Assembly: GCA_017625565.1 (NCBI GenBank)
Contig: JAGAKN010000004.1
Location: 1 to 64,000, forward strand
Direction of reading: 5' to 3'
Length of the DNA stretch: 64,000 nucleotides
Origin: Clostridia bacterium
Lineage (GTDB): Bacteria > Bacillota > Clostridia > Christensenellales > Borkfalkiaceae
Positions 1 to 7,133 of the stretch are shown piece by piece. The translations under genes were made by a program, and so were the position numbers. The stretch's first letter is position 1. The number at the start of each line of letters is the position of its first letter. Under the pieces are notes generated by a model that saw nothing but the letters and a program-made list of their open reading frames with translations, had not been told where the DNA came from and searched no databases.

Positions 1-65
1 AATTTGCTATTCGGCGGGCGGACACGCCGAATGACGCAATATACTGCAAGCGGTATGCGCACGCG

Positions 66-179
66 ATGAAATCCCGCTTTTGCGGGGTGATGAGAGGCGG
101 ATTTGATTTCATCTGAGGTGGCACACCGAAGATTTCATCCGAGTTCACTCGGATTTCATCCTGCAAAGCAGGATTTCAT
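66..179. repeat. Array of small hairpins separated by GATTTCATC units
   Basis: GATTTCATC occurs at about 105, 131 and 151, with a GATTTCATT variant at 171. The last three copies are spaced exactly 20 bp apart. The spacers are short palindromes, such as CGAGTTCACTCG and CTGCAAAGCAG. Further left, a CCCGC/GCGGG hairpin and an inverse ATGAAATC unit continue the pattern. No ORF fits it. The function is unknown; a recombination or insertion remnant next to the imported chromate genes is an inference. Confidence 0.7.
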
Positions 180-190
180 TAAAATTGTAT

Positions 191-230
191 GGCTTGCCGG
201 GATAATTTCCATCTTTGCAAGCCTTTTTAT
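191..230 (+). terminator. Terminator of a gene left of the window
   Basis: GGCTTGC and GCAAGCC arms enclose a 19-nt loop and are followed by a T-rich tail on the plus strand. It would end a plus-strand gene lying outside the window. Confidence 0.55.
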
Positions 231-250
231 TTTTATTTGTAAAATGTAAA

Positions 251-305
251 TCGTTCATTTTATATCCCTTTCGTTCAATTTATGCGGTATCGTTCAATTA
301 TTGAA
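251..305 (+). promoter_or_regulatory. Three TCGTTCA(A/T)TT direct repeats upstream of the chromate operon
   Basis: Copies start at 251, 271 and 290, about two helical turns apart on one face of the DNA. The last merges into the palindrome TTCAATTATTGAA (293-305). The block ends just upstream of the -35 element at 322, so it is a plausible operator or activator site. No regulator gene is adjacent. Confidence 0.45.
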
Positions 306-321
306 TTACCGAAGGAACTCC

Positions 322-350
322 TTGATTTTAGTTATATATTATGCTATAAT
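322..350 (+). promoter_or_regulatory. Vegetative promoter of the chromate transporter operon
   Basis: TTGATT at 322 and TATAAT at 345-350 are separated by 17 bp, with an extended -10 TGC. The start codon follows at 388. Confidence 0.7.
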
Positions 351-387
351 AAACTCATAGATAAATAAAAATTTGTAAGTGAGATAA

Positions 388-978
388 ATGGAGGCTCTTG
401 TGGGGAAAATAAAAAGCTATCTCTGGCTTTTTTTGACAATGCTGAAAATAGGGTTATTCACCTTTGGTGGTGGATATGCCATGATCGCTCTGCTTGAAAA
501 TGAGTTCGTAGAAAAAAAGAAATGGCTTGAAAAAGATGAATTTTTGGATGTTGCGGCGATTGCCGAATCCACGCCCGGTCCTATTGCCATTAATGCAGCA
601 ACTTACATAGGATACAAAAATTCTGGAATGATCGGCTCAATGATTGCTACGCTTGGCATTTGTATTCCGTCTTTTGTTATTATCTATGCTATATCGCTGT
701 TTTTTGATGCCTTTCTTTCATTAACATTGGTGGCGTACGCTTTCAAAGGGATTCAGATATGTGTGGTATATCTAATCCTTACAGCAGGGCTGAAGATGCT
801 GAAGCAGATGAAGAAAACCACATTTAACATGATCATTATTTCGATAACACTTATCTGTATGATCGTATTTTCATTATTTGCTGTAAAGTTCTCAACGATA
901 TTTTACATACTGATTAGCGGAGTCTGCGGTGTAGCGGTATATCTTCTCGGCAAAATCAGGAAGAAGGAAAAGCAATGA
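388..978 (+). CDS. Chromate transporter, half-size subunit (CHR family)
   Basis: A 196-residue integral membrane protein of the short-chain CHR family. Short CHR proteins correspond to one half of the classical ChrA transporter and work in pairs, usually exporting chromate by proton antiport. The family signature GLFTFGGGYAMI lies near residue 22, and the second signature ESTPGPIAINAATYIGY near residue 60. Five or six hydrophobic segments follow. The stop overlaps the start of the second half-transporter by ATGA (975-978), so the two are translationally coupled. The gene is AT-richer and its codon use differs from the genes beginning at 1.7 kb, which suggests transfer. The family is firm; the true substrate is not shown by sequence. 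Confidence 0.88.
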   Translation: MEALVGKIKSYLWLFLTMLKIGLFTFGGGYAMIALLENEFVEKKKWLEKDEFLDVAAIAESTPGPIAINAATYIGYKNSGMIGSMIATLGICIPSFVIIYAISLFFDAFLSLTLVAYAFKGIQICVVYLILTAGLKMLKQMKKTTFNMIIISITLICMIVFSLFAVKFSTIFYILISGVCGVAVYLLGKIRKKEKQ

Positions 979-1547
979 TATATCTCGAATTGTTCTTAAC
1001 CTTCCTTCAAATCGGTGCGTTTTCCTTTGGCGGCGGATACGGGATGATCTCTCTGATACGAGAAAAGGTTTTGATGCACGGTTGGCTTACCGAGGAAGAA
1101 ATGCTCAATATGATTGCCATAGCTGAATCCACTCCCGGACCGATCGCGGTTAATATGGCGACCTTCGTTGGCTCGTCACAAGGCGGTTTTCTCGGTGCGA
1201 TCCTTGCTACGCTGGGTGTGGTATTGCCGTCATTTATTATCATTCTCATAATTGTAGCCCTGATACGCAACTTTATGAAATATGCGGGAGTAAAAGCGTT
1301 TCTCGGCGGTATCCGTCCGTGTGTTGTTGGCTTGATACTCGCAACGGCAATCACGATGTTTATGAGTACGGCAATCGGATTCAGTGGTATAGGAGATACA
1401 CTTGCCATAGATTTTAATGGCATTATCATATTCGCCATATTGATATTAATCAGCATCGTAGCAAAGCTTGCATTTAAGAAAAAACCAACTCCGATACTGA
1501 TGATACTCATATCGGCAGGTCTTGGTATGCTGATGTATTCATTATAA
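975..1547 (+). CDS. Chromate transporter, second half-size subunit (CHR family)
   Basis: A 190-residue membrane protein homologous to the preceding gene. It carries GAFSFGGGYGMI near residue 13 and ESTPGPIAVNMATFVG near residue 51, followed by several membrane spans. Paired short CHR genes are thought to form antiparallel heterodimers that together equal one full-length ChrA. Coupling through a 4-bp overlap with the first gene and a shared terminator at 1665-1696 support a two-gene operon. It shares the AT-rich composition of its partner. The family assignment is secure; chromate resistance is inferred only from the family. Confidence 0.88.
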   Translation: MIYLELFLTFLQIGAFSFGGGYGMISLIREKVLMHGWLTEEEMLNMIAIAESTPGPIAVNMATFVGSSQGGFLGAILATLGVVLPSFIIILIIVALIRNFMKYAGVKAFLGGIRPCVVGLILATAITMFMSTAIGFSGIGDTLAIDFNGIIIFAILILISIVAKLAFKKKPTPILMILISAGLGMLMYSL

Positions 1548-1664
1548 AGATTTTGATAAACAAATTCCAATTTATCGAGTTTCTGACTTTGTAGCAACAA
1601 TCTTTGTAGGTATAACACACCATATTTTGAAAACAAAGTCGTGTATTTTACAGAACAAAAAAGT

Positions 1665-1696
1665 AAAGGATAGCAAAATTTTTGCTATCCTTTTTC
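1665..1696 (+). terminator. Rho-independent terminator of the chromate operon
   Basis: A strong AAAGGATAGCAAAA stem with an immediate T run lies about 120 bp after the second chromate gene. The preceding 1548-1664 holds no recognisable gene. Confidence 0.85.
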
Positions 1697-1759
1697 ATTG
1701 TTCCAAAAAAATTCCTAAGAGAAGAGCTCTTATGACGGTCTTTTTGTATTCTATCTTCT

Positions 1760-1957
1760 TTAACGGCAACCGCTACACGTTTTGCAGTTCCCCGAGCATT
1801 TTTTCGTCGGTTTCCCCGTCGCCGAAAACATATCCCCTGAATAATCGCGCGTGGTTTCTCCACCGCAATCAGGGCACTTGACTTCGTCTAAATAGCTTTT
1901 CACTAGCTCGTCAAAGCGCTTTCCGCATTTTTGGCATTTGTACTGCAATAAAGGCAT
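1760..1957 (-). CDS. FmdB-family zinc-ribbon protein
   Basis: A 65-residue protein beginning MPLLQYKCQKCGKRF. The CxxC pair near residues 8-11 and a second pair CPDCGG near residue 28 make a zinc ribbon typical of the FmdB family of putative regulatory proteins. The C-terminus adds further cysteines (CSGNCKTCSGC). The start at 1957 is chosen because GGGTGA lies a few bases upstream and the family begins at this methionine; an ATG further upstream would add 20 unrelated residues. The gene has its own promoter (1989-2017) between it and the M1 peptidase gene. Its biochemical role is unknown. Confidence 0.8.
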   Translation of the reverse strand: MPLLQYKCQKCGKRFDELVKSYLDEVKCPDCGGETTRDYSGDMFSATGKPTKKCSGNCKTCSGCR

Positions 1958-1988
1958 ATTTTTCACCCGTTCCGATTTATTTGTACTC

Positions 1989-2017
1989 ATTATACCGCAA
2001 CGAACGTTTTTTGGCAA
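1989..2017 (-). promoter_or_regulatory. Promoter of the FmdB-like gene
   Basis: On the minus strand TTGCCA (2012-2017) and TATAAT (1989-1994) are separated by 17 bp. It lies between the M1 peptidase stop and the fmdB-like start. Confidence 0.7.
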
Positions 2018-2027
2018 GCATTTCCCC

Positions 2028-3482
2028 TTACAAAACCCCTTTTCCGTTTAAAAAACTCTCGAAAAATCCCCGAGTGTCTACCCCAGCTTTTTCAAACGCC
2101 CCGATCAGCTCTCCACAGCCAACCGTTTGGAATATATTCGCTTGGTAATACTTCGCAAGCGCAGACAAAAACTTCTTATCCCCGACGCTTTTGCGCAAGG
2201 TATCAAACATCACGACCGCCTTATCGTACGACAAACACCGATATTCGTATTCGTTTAAATAGTCCTTTAAGTTTCTCGTCATACGCGTATCCGTGCGCCC
2301 CAACACACTACCATAGACGTCGTAATAGGAGCGGTATTCCCTTAAAGCCTGCGTGACGAGCTCGTCACGAGTAAGCTCGTATTTTTCGTAGTTCTCAAAG
2401 AAGAGCACGGCGGAATACTCCGACAAGCCTTCGTCTTGCCAAGCGTTTTCGACTTGGTCGCTCCCCACGACGGCATACCACCATTGATGCGCAGTTTCAT
2501 GCGCGAGCGTACGCACTTTCTCTTCCCCCGTCAATTTGTCGGATAGCATGGTCAAGCACGGGTATTCCGCGCCCGCAAAACAAAGCCCCGTTTCTACAAC
2601 CGAATACCCGTCGTAAGGATACGCCCCGAACGCCGTCACGTAGAACGTAAAGCTCTCCCGTACAACTTCCAACGTTTTTTCAGGCGTTAAATCTGCGTAA
2701 TAGTAGTACGCAATCCGCGTCCCAGAAAGGTACGTTTCCAAAACGCGAAAATCTTTCGATATCACTAACGCAAAATCCCGCACGTTGGATGCGGACACGC
2801 TGTATACCTTTTTGCTTTCGAGTATATCTTCTTCCCCGTCCGCGCCTGTCGACGCCACCACGTACTCCTTGGGCAACGTCAAGTTGAGCTTATAATCCGC
2901 GCAATCAGAATAAAACGGATCGCCGTCCGCATAGTAATTACACTCGTAAAACCCACCGTCTTTCTCCCCGCATAAAATCGGGAAGCAGTTCCCCAAGTTT
3001 ACGGTGCGTTTGGCAATCCCCGTGCGGTGTTCCACGCAAGCGAGTTTGGTCATAAACCCGACGTCCACCACCGTTTTCTCCCCAGGATATAACGTTTGCG
3101 GTAAATACACGTACAAAATATTCTCGTCCTCCCCTGCAACTTCCCAGCCCTTTGAACCGTTTACGCTGGAAATCACCATTTCCCCATAGCTTTCGCCTGC
3201 ATAATAGGCTTCGTTTTGATAGGTGAGCGACACGGGTTTGTACTTGGCGTCTTTCCTGTAAGCGTTCGGGTAGAGTTGGAATTTTAAAACCGAGAGCGCG
3301 TTCTCGCCACCGTTTTCATACGTCACTTTTACCACCCCTGCAAGCGTCTTGTTTTCGGGGGCGTACTCTGCAGTAATCTCGTATTTTGCATACGACTTTC
3401 CCACCGATTTACACGCGGAAACCGCGGGAATCAACATTGCCAACATCCCCAACAATACGCAAAACGCAACCCATCTTTTCAT
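2028..3482 (-). CDS. M1-family (gluzincin) metallopeptidase lipoprotein
   Basis: A 484-residue secreted aminopeptidase-like protein. The N-terminus MKRWVAFCVLLGMLAMLIP with VSAC is a lipoprotein signal peptide, so the product should be anchored outside the membrane. The zinc site HETAHQWW and the downstream glutamate in ENAWQDEGLSEY form the HExxH-(x)18-E signature of family M1. The usual GxMEN exopeptidase motif appears degenerate (GAEYPCLT), so an aminopeptidase specificity is not certain. The start at 3482 is preferred because AAAGGTGGG lies just upstream; the longer reading lacks the signal peptide at its N-terminus. A hairpin (3484-3516) covers this RBS. It follows the SpoIIQ-like gene. 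Confidence 0.85.
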   Translation of the reverse strand: MKRWVAFCVLLGMLAMLIPAVSACKSVGKSYAKYEITAEYAPENKTLAGVVKVTYENGGENALSVLKFQLYPNAYRKDAKYKPVSLTYQNEAYYAGESYGEMVISSVNGSKGWEVAGEDENILYVYLPQTLYPGEKTVVDVGFMTKLACVEHRTGIAKRTVNLGNCFPILCGEKDGGFYECNYYADGDPFYSDCADYKLNLTLPKEYVVASTGADGEEDILESKKVYSVSASNVRDFALVISKDFRVLETYLSGTRIAYYYYADLTPEKTLEVVRESFTFYVTAFGAYPYDGYSVVETGLCFAGAEYPCLTMLSDKLTGEEKVRTLAHETAHQWWYAVVGSDQVENAWQDEGLSEYSAVLFFENYEKYELTRDELVTQALREYRSYYDVYGSVLGRTDTRMTRNLKDYLNEYEYRCLSYDKAVVMFDTLRKSVGDKKFLSALAKYYQANIFQTVGCGELIGAFEKAGVDTRGFFESFLNGKGVL

Positions 3483-3483
3483 A

Positions 3484-3516
3484 AAAATATCCCACCTTTT
3501 TTCGGTAGGATATTTT
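3484..3516 (-). promoter_or_regulatory. Hairpin sequestering the RBS of the M1 peptidase gene
   Basis: A 13-bp stem (one G-T pair) with a seven-base loop ends directly before the ATG. The RBS lies in its loop and 3' arm, and a short T run follows the stem. It could reduce translation or act as a terminator of the upstream gene. Confidence 0.6.
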
Positions 3517-3547
3517 ATGCTGATTGTCATTTTTTTATGCTTTTTAC

Positions 3548-4225
3548 TTACTTCTCCGCCAAAGTCAAATGCACGGCAGGATCGACGTGTTTCCCGTTTT
3601 GTAAAATTTCAAAATGCAAATGCGCGCCGTCCTTGTATTCGTCCCCGTTCGCTTCCGCAACGGTAGCGATTTGCTGACCTTTCTCCACCTTATCGCCCAC
3701 TTTCAAGCCTTCTACTTCCGCCACGAAACGGTATACCGACTTTAAATTATTGCCGTGGTCGACAACAATTTCCGTGCCCGAAAGCAAATCGTCTTTATAA
3801 ATACTCTCTATCACCCCAGCTTCGACGGCGAAAACTTCCGTACCTACGGGCGCGACAAAATCCACGCCTTGGTGTTCGTAGTAAAAATTTAACGTTTGGT
3901 TGTGATAAAACCCGTAATCGTTTGAAACGGACACCGTTTCCAAGGGCATTACCATGCCTTCCACTCCGCCAACGGGTTCTTCCACGGGCTTGTCGTCGGG
4001 CTTTTCATCGGGCTTTTCGTTCGGTTTTTCGTCGTCGGGTTGTTCGATTACAGAGCTCGACGTCGGATTTTTCAACCCTTCGTTTACCTTGCTGTTATTC
4101 GTGACCGCGACCGCCACGATAATGACCGCGAGCAATACCGCTGCGCACCCAAGTGCCGTAAACAAGTAGAATTTCTTCTCGCCGTTCATACGGAACTTCT
4201 TCTCATTGTCTTTTTTTTCTTTCAT
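3548..4225 (-). CDS. M23 endopeptidase, SpoIIQ-like engulfment protein
   Basis: A 225-residue membrane-anchored M23 (LytM) protein. A short cytoplasmic N-terminus is followed by one membrane span near residues 18-44, a Pro/Asp/Glu-rich linker (about 60-85), and the LytM domain. The HxxxD motif HQGVDF near residue 121 and HLHFE near 203 are both intact. SpoIIQ of Bacillus lacks one catalytic residue, whereas many clostridial SpoIIQ proteins keep them, so this copy may be an active endopeptidase. In the forespore SpoIIQ binds SpoIIIAH across the septum. Support for the assignment comes from the neighbouring YwmB-like gene and a sigma-F-like promoter at 4255-4283. GGAGG precedes the start. A vegetative M23 protein is the alternative. 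Confidence 0.7.
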   Translation of the reverse strand: MKEKKDNEKKFRMNGEKKFYLFTALGCAAVLLAVIIVAVAVTNNSKVNEGLKNPTSSSVIEQPDDEKPNEKPDEKPDDKPVEEPVGGVEGMVMPLETVSVSNDYGFYHNQTLNFYYEHQGVDFVAPVGTEVFAVEAGVIESIYKDDLLSGTEIVVDHGNNLKSVYRFVAEVEGLKVGDKVEKGQQIATVAEANGDEYKDGAHLHFEILQNGKHVDPAVHLTLAEK

Positions 4226-4254
4226 TTTACCATCCTCCGAAATCTTTGTATGTA

Positions 4255-4283
4255 AATTGTTCCCGACTTCGGCTGTTTTATAC
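4255..4283 (-). promoter_or_regulatory. Candidate sigma-F (forespore) promoter
   Basis: On the minus strand GTATA (4279-4283) is followed after 14 bp by GGGAACAATT (4255-4264). This fits the sigma-F pattern GYATA / GGnnAnAnT, although the spacer is 1-2 bp shorter than usual. It sits between the YwmB-like stop and the SpoIIQ-like start. Confidence 0.45.
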
Positions 4284-4300
4284 CTTTCTTACGGTAATTT

Positions 4301-4741
4301 TTAATACCCGTCGAAAATCATCGGTGTGCCTACGCTACATACCCCCGTTCCGTAGGCAATATGCAAATTCACCCGTTCGCCGTATAACGAAACACCTTGT
4401 TTCCATTCCGCAACGTAGCCGTATACGCAAATTTTCTCTCCGCAACGTTCGGTGAACAAAATCTTCGCGCCGTATTCACTAAAAATCGCGCGAGCGAGCG
4501 CTCCCCCGTCCCCGTCGTAGAAAAACCGCACGCTTTCGCCACGTACTTCCCCGATATCTCGCAACCGCAACCGTTCCACTCTCGTCCCTTGCGACGACGC
4601 GGAATATAAATAAAACGTTCTCTCCCCGTCAATCGCGGACAATTGACAAACGCTACCCACCTTTACCGCCAAACCGACGGCGAGCGCCAACACCAACGCA
4701 AACACGGTAGCCAATACGCCTTTCAGTCTACAAAAAAACAT
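4301..4741 (-). CDS. Small exported/membrane-anchored protein, tentatively YwmB-like
   Basis: A 146-residue protein with an N-terminal hydrophobic segment (about residues 5-28) and an extracytoplasmic remainder. The C-terminal part, with LFTERCGEKICVYGY and VNLHIAYGTG and an ending VGTPMIFDGY, resembles what I recall of clostridial YwmB-type sporulation-locus proteins. In Bacillus, ywmB lies near murA, spoIID and spoIIQ, and here the next gene is SpoIIQ-like. This is an inference from context and memory, not a firm family call. The ATG at 4741 has a strong GGAGGGG RBS; a TTG at 4780 is the alternative. The RBS and start are embedded in a terminator-like hairpin. Confidence 0.5.
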   Translation of the reverse strand: MFFCRLKGVLATVFALVLALAVGLAVKVGSVCQLSAIDGERTFYLYSASSQGTRVERLRLRDIGEVRGESVRFFYDGDGGALARAIFSEYGAKILFTERCGEKICVYGYVAEWKQGVSLYGERVNLHIAYGTGVCSVGTPMIFDGY

Positions 4742-4771
4742 ACTCCCCTCCGAAACCGATCGGAAGGGAGT
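4732..4771 (-). terminator. Terminator-like hairpin overlapping an RBS and start codon
   Basis: A 12-bp stem with one mismatch (4742-4771) is followed on the minus strand by ATG and then seven T residues (4738-4732), which encode the first Phe codons of the downstream gene. It looks like the HIT-gene terminator fused onto the next gene's translation start. Confidence 0.65.
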
Positions 4772-4802
4772 ATTGCCCAAACGTCAAGCGTTTAAACCTA
4801 TT

Positions 4803-5135
4803 TTAGAAATCTTTTAATTTTTCACCGCCAAGCAAATGGATATGCAGGTGCGCAACCGCTTGTCCACCGTTTTCACCTTGGTTGATAACGACGCGATATC
4901 CGTCCCCAAGCCCGAGCGTTTCCACGAGCGTCGGAATTTTTGCAAAACAACGTTTTACCGCTTCCACCTTTTCTTCATCCGCAGAGAGCAGGGGAAAATG
5001 CGTCTTGGGAATACACAAATAATGCAACTTTGCTTTCGGCTCGATATCCCGAATGACGATCATATTTTCGTCTTCGTACAATCTCGGCGACGGGATTTCC
5101 CCAGCGATAATTTTACAAAAAATACAGTTTTCCAT
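4803..5135 (-). CDS. HIT family protein (HinT-like nucleotide hydrolase)
   Basis: A 110-residue protein. It begins with the HinT-type zinc-site motif CIFCKIIAGEIPS and ends with the histidine triad HLHIHLLGG near residues 97-105. HinT proteins hydrolyse adenosine phosphoramidates and acyl-AMPs in the cytoplasm. It is the last gene of the prmA-rsmE-mtaB-HIT series, only about 15 bp after mtaB. Length matches the family. The exact physiological substrate cannot be read from sequence. Confidence 0.9.
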   Translation of the reverse strand: MENCIFCKIIAGEIPSPRLYEDENMIVIRDIEPKAKLHYLCIPKTHFPLLSADEEKVEAVKRCFAKIPTLVETLGLGDGYRVVINQGENGGQAVAHLHIHLLGGEKLKDF

Positions 5136-5149
5136 ACCAATTTTCTCCT

Positions 5150-6406
5150 TTATTTTTGTACGGCGAGTACGCCGTCTTTATACAATTGTTTTGCAACGAC
5201 CAAGGTCGGCGCTTTGCCGATATCCCCCTTGACGTATACGCGAATATAATTCTCGGAATACCCTTCCGTGATCCCGTCAAAGCAGTTTTCGGGCACAAGC
5301 TCCAATTCCCTGCCGAGAAATTTCCGCAAATATTTCTCCTTTTCTGCCTGTCCCTTTGCAATCAAACGTTCCACGCGTTCTTTTTTGAGAGCGAAAGGCA
5401 ATTCCTTATATTTCTTATAGGCGTTCGTGCCTTCTCTCGGAGAATATGGGAACGCGTGAATTTGCAAAAAGCCCGCTTCTTCCACGATCCGCAAGGTATC
5501 TTGAAAGGCTTCTTCCGTTTCCGTCGGATAGCCTACGATGATGTCCGTCGTAATCGACGCGTTCGGAAACGCACGATAAATCATCTCGCATTTCTCTAAA
5601 TACTCCGCGCGTGTATACCGCCGATTCATACTCCGAAGCACTGCATCCGAACCGCTTTGCAAGGACAAATGAAATTGCGGAGCAAACCGCCGTACCTGTT
5701 TCAACGCCGACAAAAACCTTTCCGTAATCAAACTGACTTCCATCGAACCAAGCCGTATCCGTGTCTTTGCATTCTTGACCGCGAGCAGTAAATCGGCAAG
5801 ATCGTTGCCCTGTTCGTCCTTGTACGCGGAGATATCAATGCCGGTGATCACCGTTTCTTCCGCAACGCTTTCCAAAATTTCTTTGGACGCACTCTCTAAA
5901 CTTCTCGATCGACTTCGACCACGCAAATAGGGAATGACGCAATAACTACAAAACCGATTGCAACCGTCCTGAATTTTGACGAAATTTCTCGTCTTTAAAC
6001 ACTCGGGCACGGGCAAGTTTTCATACGTTCCATTCCCGTCGTCCACGACGATCCCCAGCGGAGTTTGGTAATCCCCCAAAGCAATTTCCAATACTTTTTT
6101 CTTATTTTTTGCGCCCGTGACCGCGAAAATATTCTCCCCTTTTTCCAAAAAAGCCGTCGGGCTTTTCTCGGACGCGCAACCGCAAACAAGCACTTTCGCT
6201 TTCGAATTGTATTTCAAAGCTTTACCAACCGTTTGCCTACTTTTTCGTTCCGCCTCCGCCGTCACCGCGCAGGTATTGACGATATACAAATCGGCAAACT
6301 CCATCTCACGCGAAACGGTGTACCCACTCTCTTCTAAGCCTCGGATAATCGATCCACTTTCCACGTCGTTGACTTTGCAACCGAGCGTAAACACCACCGC
6401 TTTCAT
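5150..6406 (-). CDS. mtaB: tRNA t6A37 methylthiotransferase MtaB
   Basis: A 418-residue radical-SAM methylthiotransferase that converts t6A37 to ms2t6A37 in ANN-decoding tRNAs. The N-terminal UPF0004 domain supplies three cysteines for the auxiliary Fe-S cluster (TLGCKVN, VNTCAVT, VCGCASE). The radical-SAM site CNRFCSYC is near residue 148, and a TRAM-like end follows. The TLGCKVN opening distinguishes MtaB from MiaB and RimO. The ATG at 6406 is preferred over 6412 because GGAGA then has proper spacing; this start forms an ATGA overlap with the rsmE stop. TsaB and TsaE, also encoded here, make the t6A substrate. Confidence 0.93.
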   Translation of the reverse strand: MKAVVFTLGCKVNDVESGSIIRGLEESGYTVSREMEFADLYIVNTCAVTAEAERKSRQTVGKALKYNSKAKVLVCGCASEKSPTAFLEKGENIFAVTGAKNKKKVLEIALGDYQTPLGIVVDDGNGTYENLPVPECLKTRNFVKIQDGCNRFCSYCVIPYLRGRSRSRSLESASKEILESVAEETVITGIDISAYKDEQGNDLADLLLAVKNAKTRIRLGSMEVSLITERFLSALKQVRRFAPQFHLSLQSGSDAVLRSMNRRYTRAEYLEKCEMIYRAFPNASITTDIIVGYPTETEEAFQDTLRIVEEAGFLQIHAFPYSPREGTNAYKKYKELPFALKKERVERLIAKGQAEKEKYLRKFLGRELELVPENCFDGITEGYSENYIRVYVKGDIGKAPTLVVAKQLYKDGVLAVQK

Positions 6407-7122
6407 TGCCATTCTCCAAGCGAAAACGCCACAACCGCCGTCAAAGCCACCGCCGCCGTCTCCGCGCGTAAAATGCGTTTCCCGAGTGTGACTGATGCAA
6501 ACCCAAGACCGTTTGCGAGTTCTTCTTCCTTTCTCGAAAAACCGCCTTCGCTACCCACGACCATTGCGGTACTACCGCAAAGCTCGGCAAGGTCGACGCT
6601 ACTTTTCGTCGCAAACTCACACGCAAACAACTTGTTTGCGTACTCGGTAGCCGAGCGCAACGCGCTCTCTAAATTCTCGTAATACACAATCTCGGGCGCG
6701 ACCGCGCGCAAGCATTGTTTTGTCGCTTCTTTGGCAACTTTATTCAATCGTTCCAGCTTGTTCTCGCTCATGTACGCGGAAGAAAACTCCGACGAGAACA
6801 CACCGATTTTATTCACGCCGAGCTCCACGGCTTTTTGCACGATAAACTCGTTTTTGTCCGCGTTTTTCAAATATCCGAACAGGAGCATCATATCCGTTTT
6901 CGCTTCTCTTTTTCCCACTTCTTCGCGCACGAGATTGAGTAGCATACGTTTTTTTTCGACGGACGCAACGACGGCGGTATATTCTATACCGCTGTTATCC
7001 AACAATACAACCTCCGCGCCTACGCCCAAGCGCAGGACGTTCTTCGCGTGTTCGAATTCTTCCCCGTCTAACACCGTTTCCGCACCCACGGACGGGACGA
7101 AAAATCTTTTCAATCCAGACAT
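6403..7122 (-). CDS. rsmE: 16S rRNA (uracil1498-N3)-methyltransferase RsmE
   Basis: A 239-residue SPOUT-fold methyltransferase that methylates U1498 of 16S rRNA with SAM. The N-terminal PUA-like part starts MSGLKRFFVPS. The C-terminal SPOUT knot has the hallmarks VGSEGGFSRKEEE (about residue 190) and LGKRILRAETAAVAL (about 214). It lies between prmA and mtaB with an 11-bp gap and a 4-bp overlap, the conserved clostridial order prmA-rsmE-mtaB. Length is typical. Confidence 0.95.
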   Translation of the reverse strand: MSGLKRFFVPSVGAETVLDGEEFEHAKNVLRLGVGAEVVLLDNSGIEYTAVVASVEKKRMLLNLVREEVGKREAKTDMMLLFGYLKNADKNEFIVQKAVELGVNKIGVFSSEFSSAYMSENKLERLNKVAKEATKQCLRAVAPEIVYYENLESALRSATEYANKLFACEFATKSSVDLAELCGSTAMVVGSEGGFSRKEEELANGLGFASVTLGKRILRAETAAVALTAVVAFSLGEWQ

Positions 7123-7133
7123 GGCACTCTCCT

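Noticed and set aside
1007-1636. 209-codon minus-strand frame opposite the second chromate gene
   Set aside because: Shadow of the CHR gene; no promoter or RBS.
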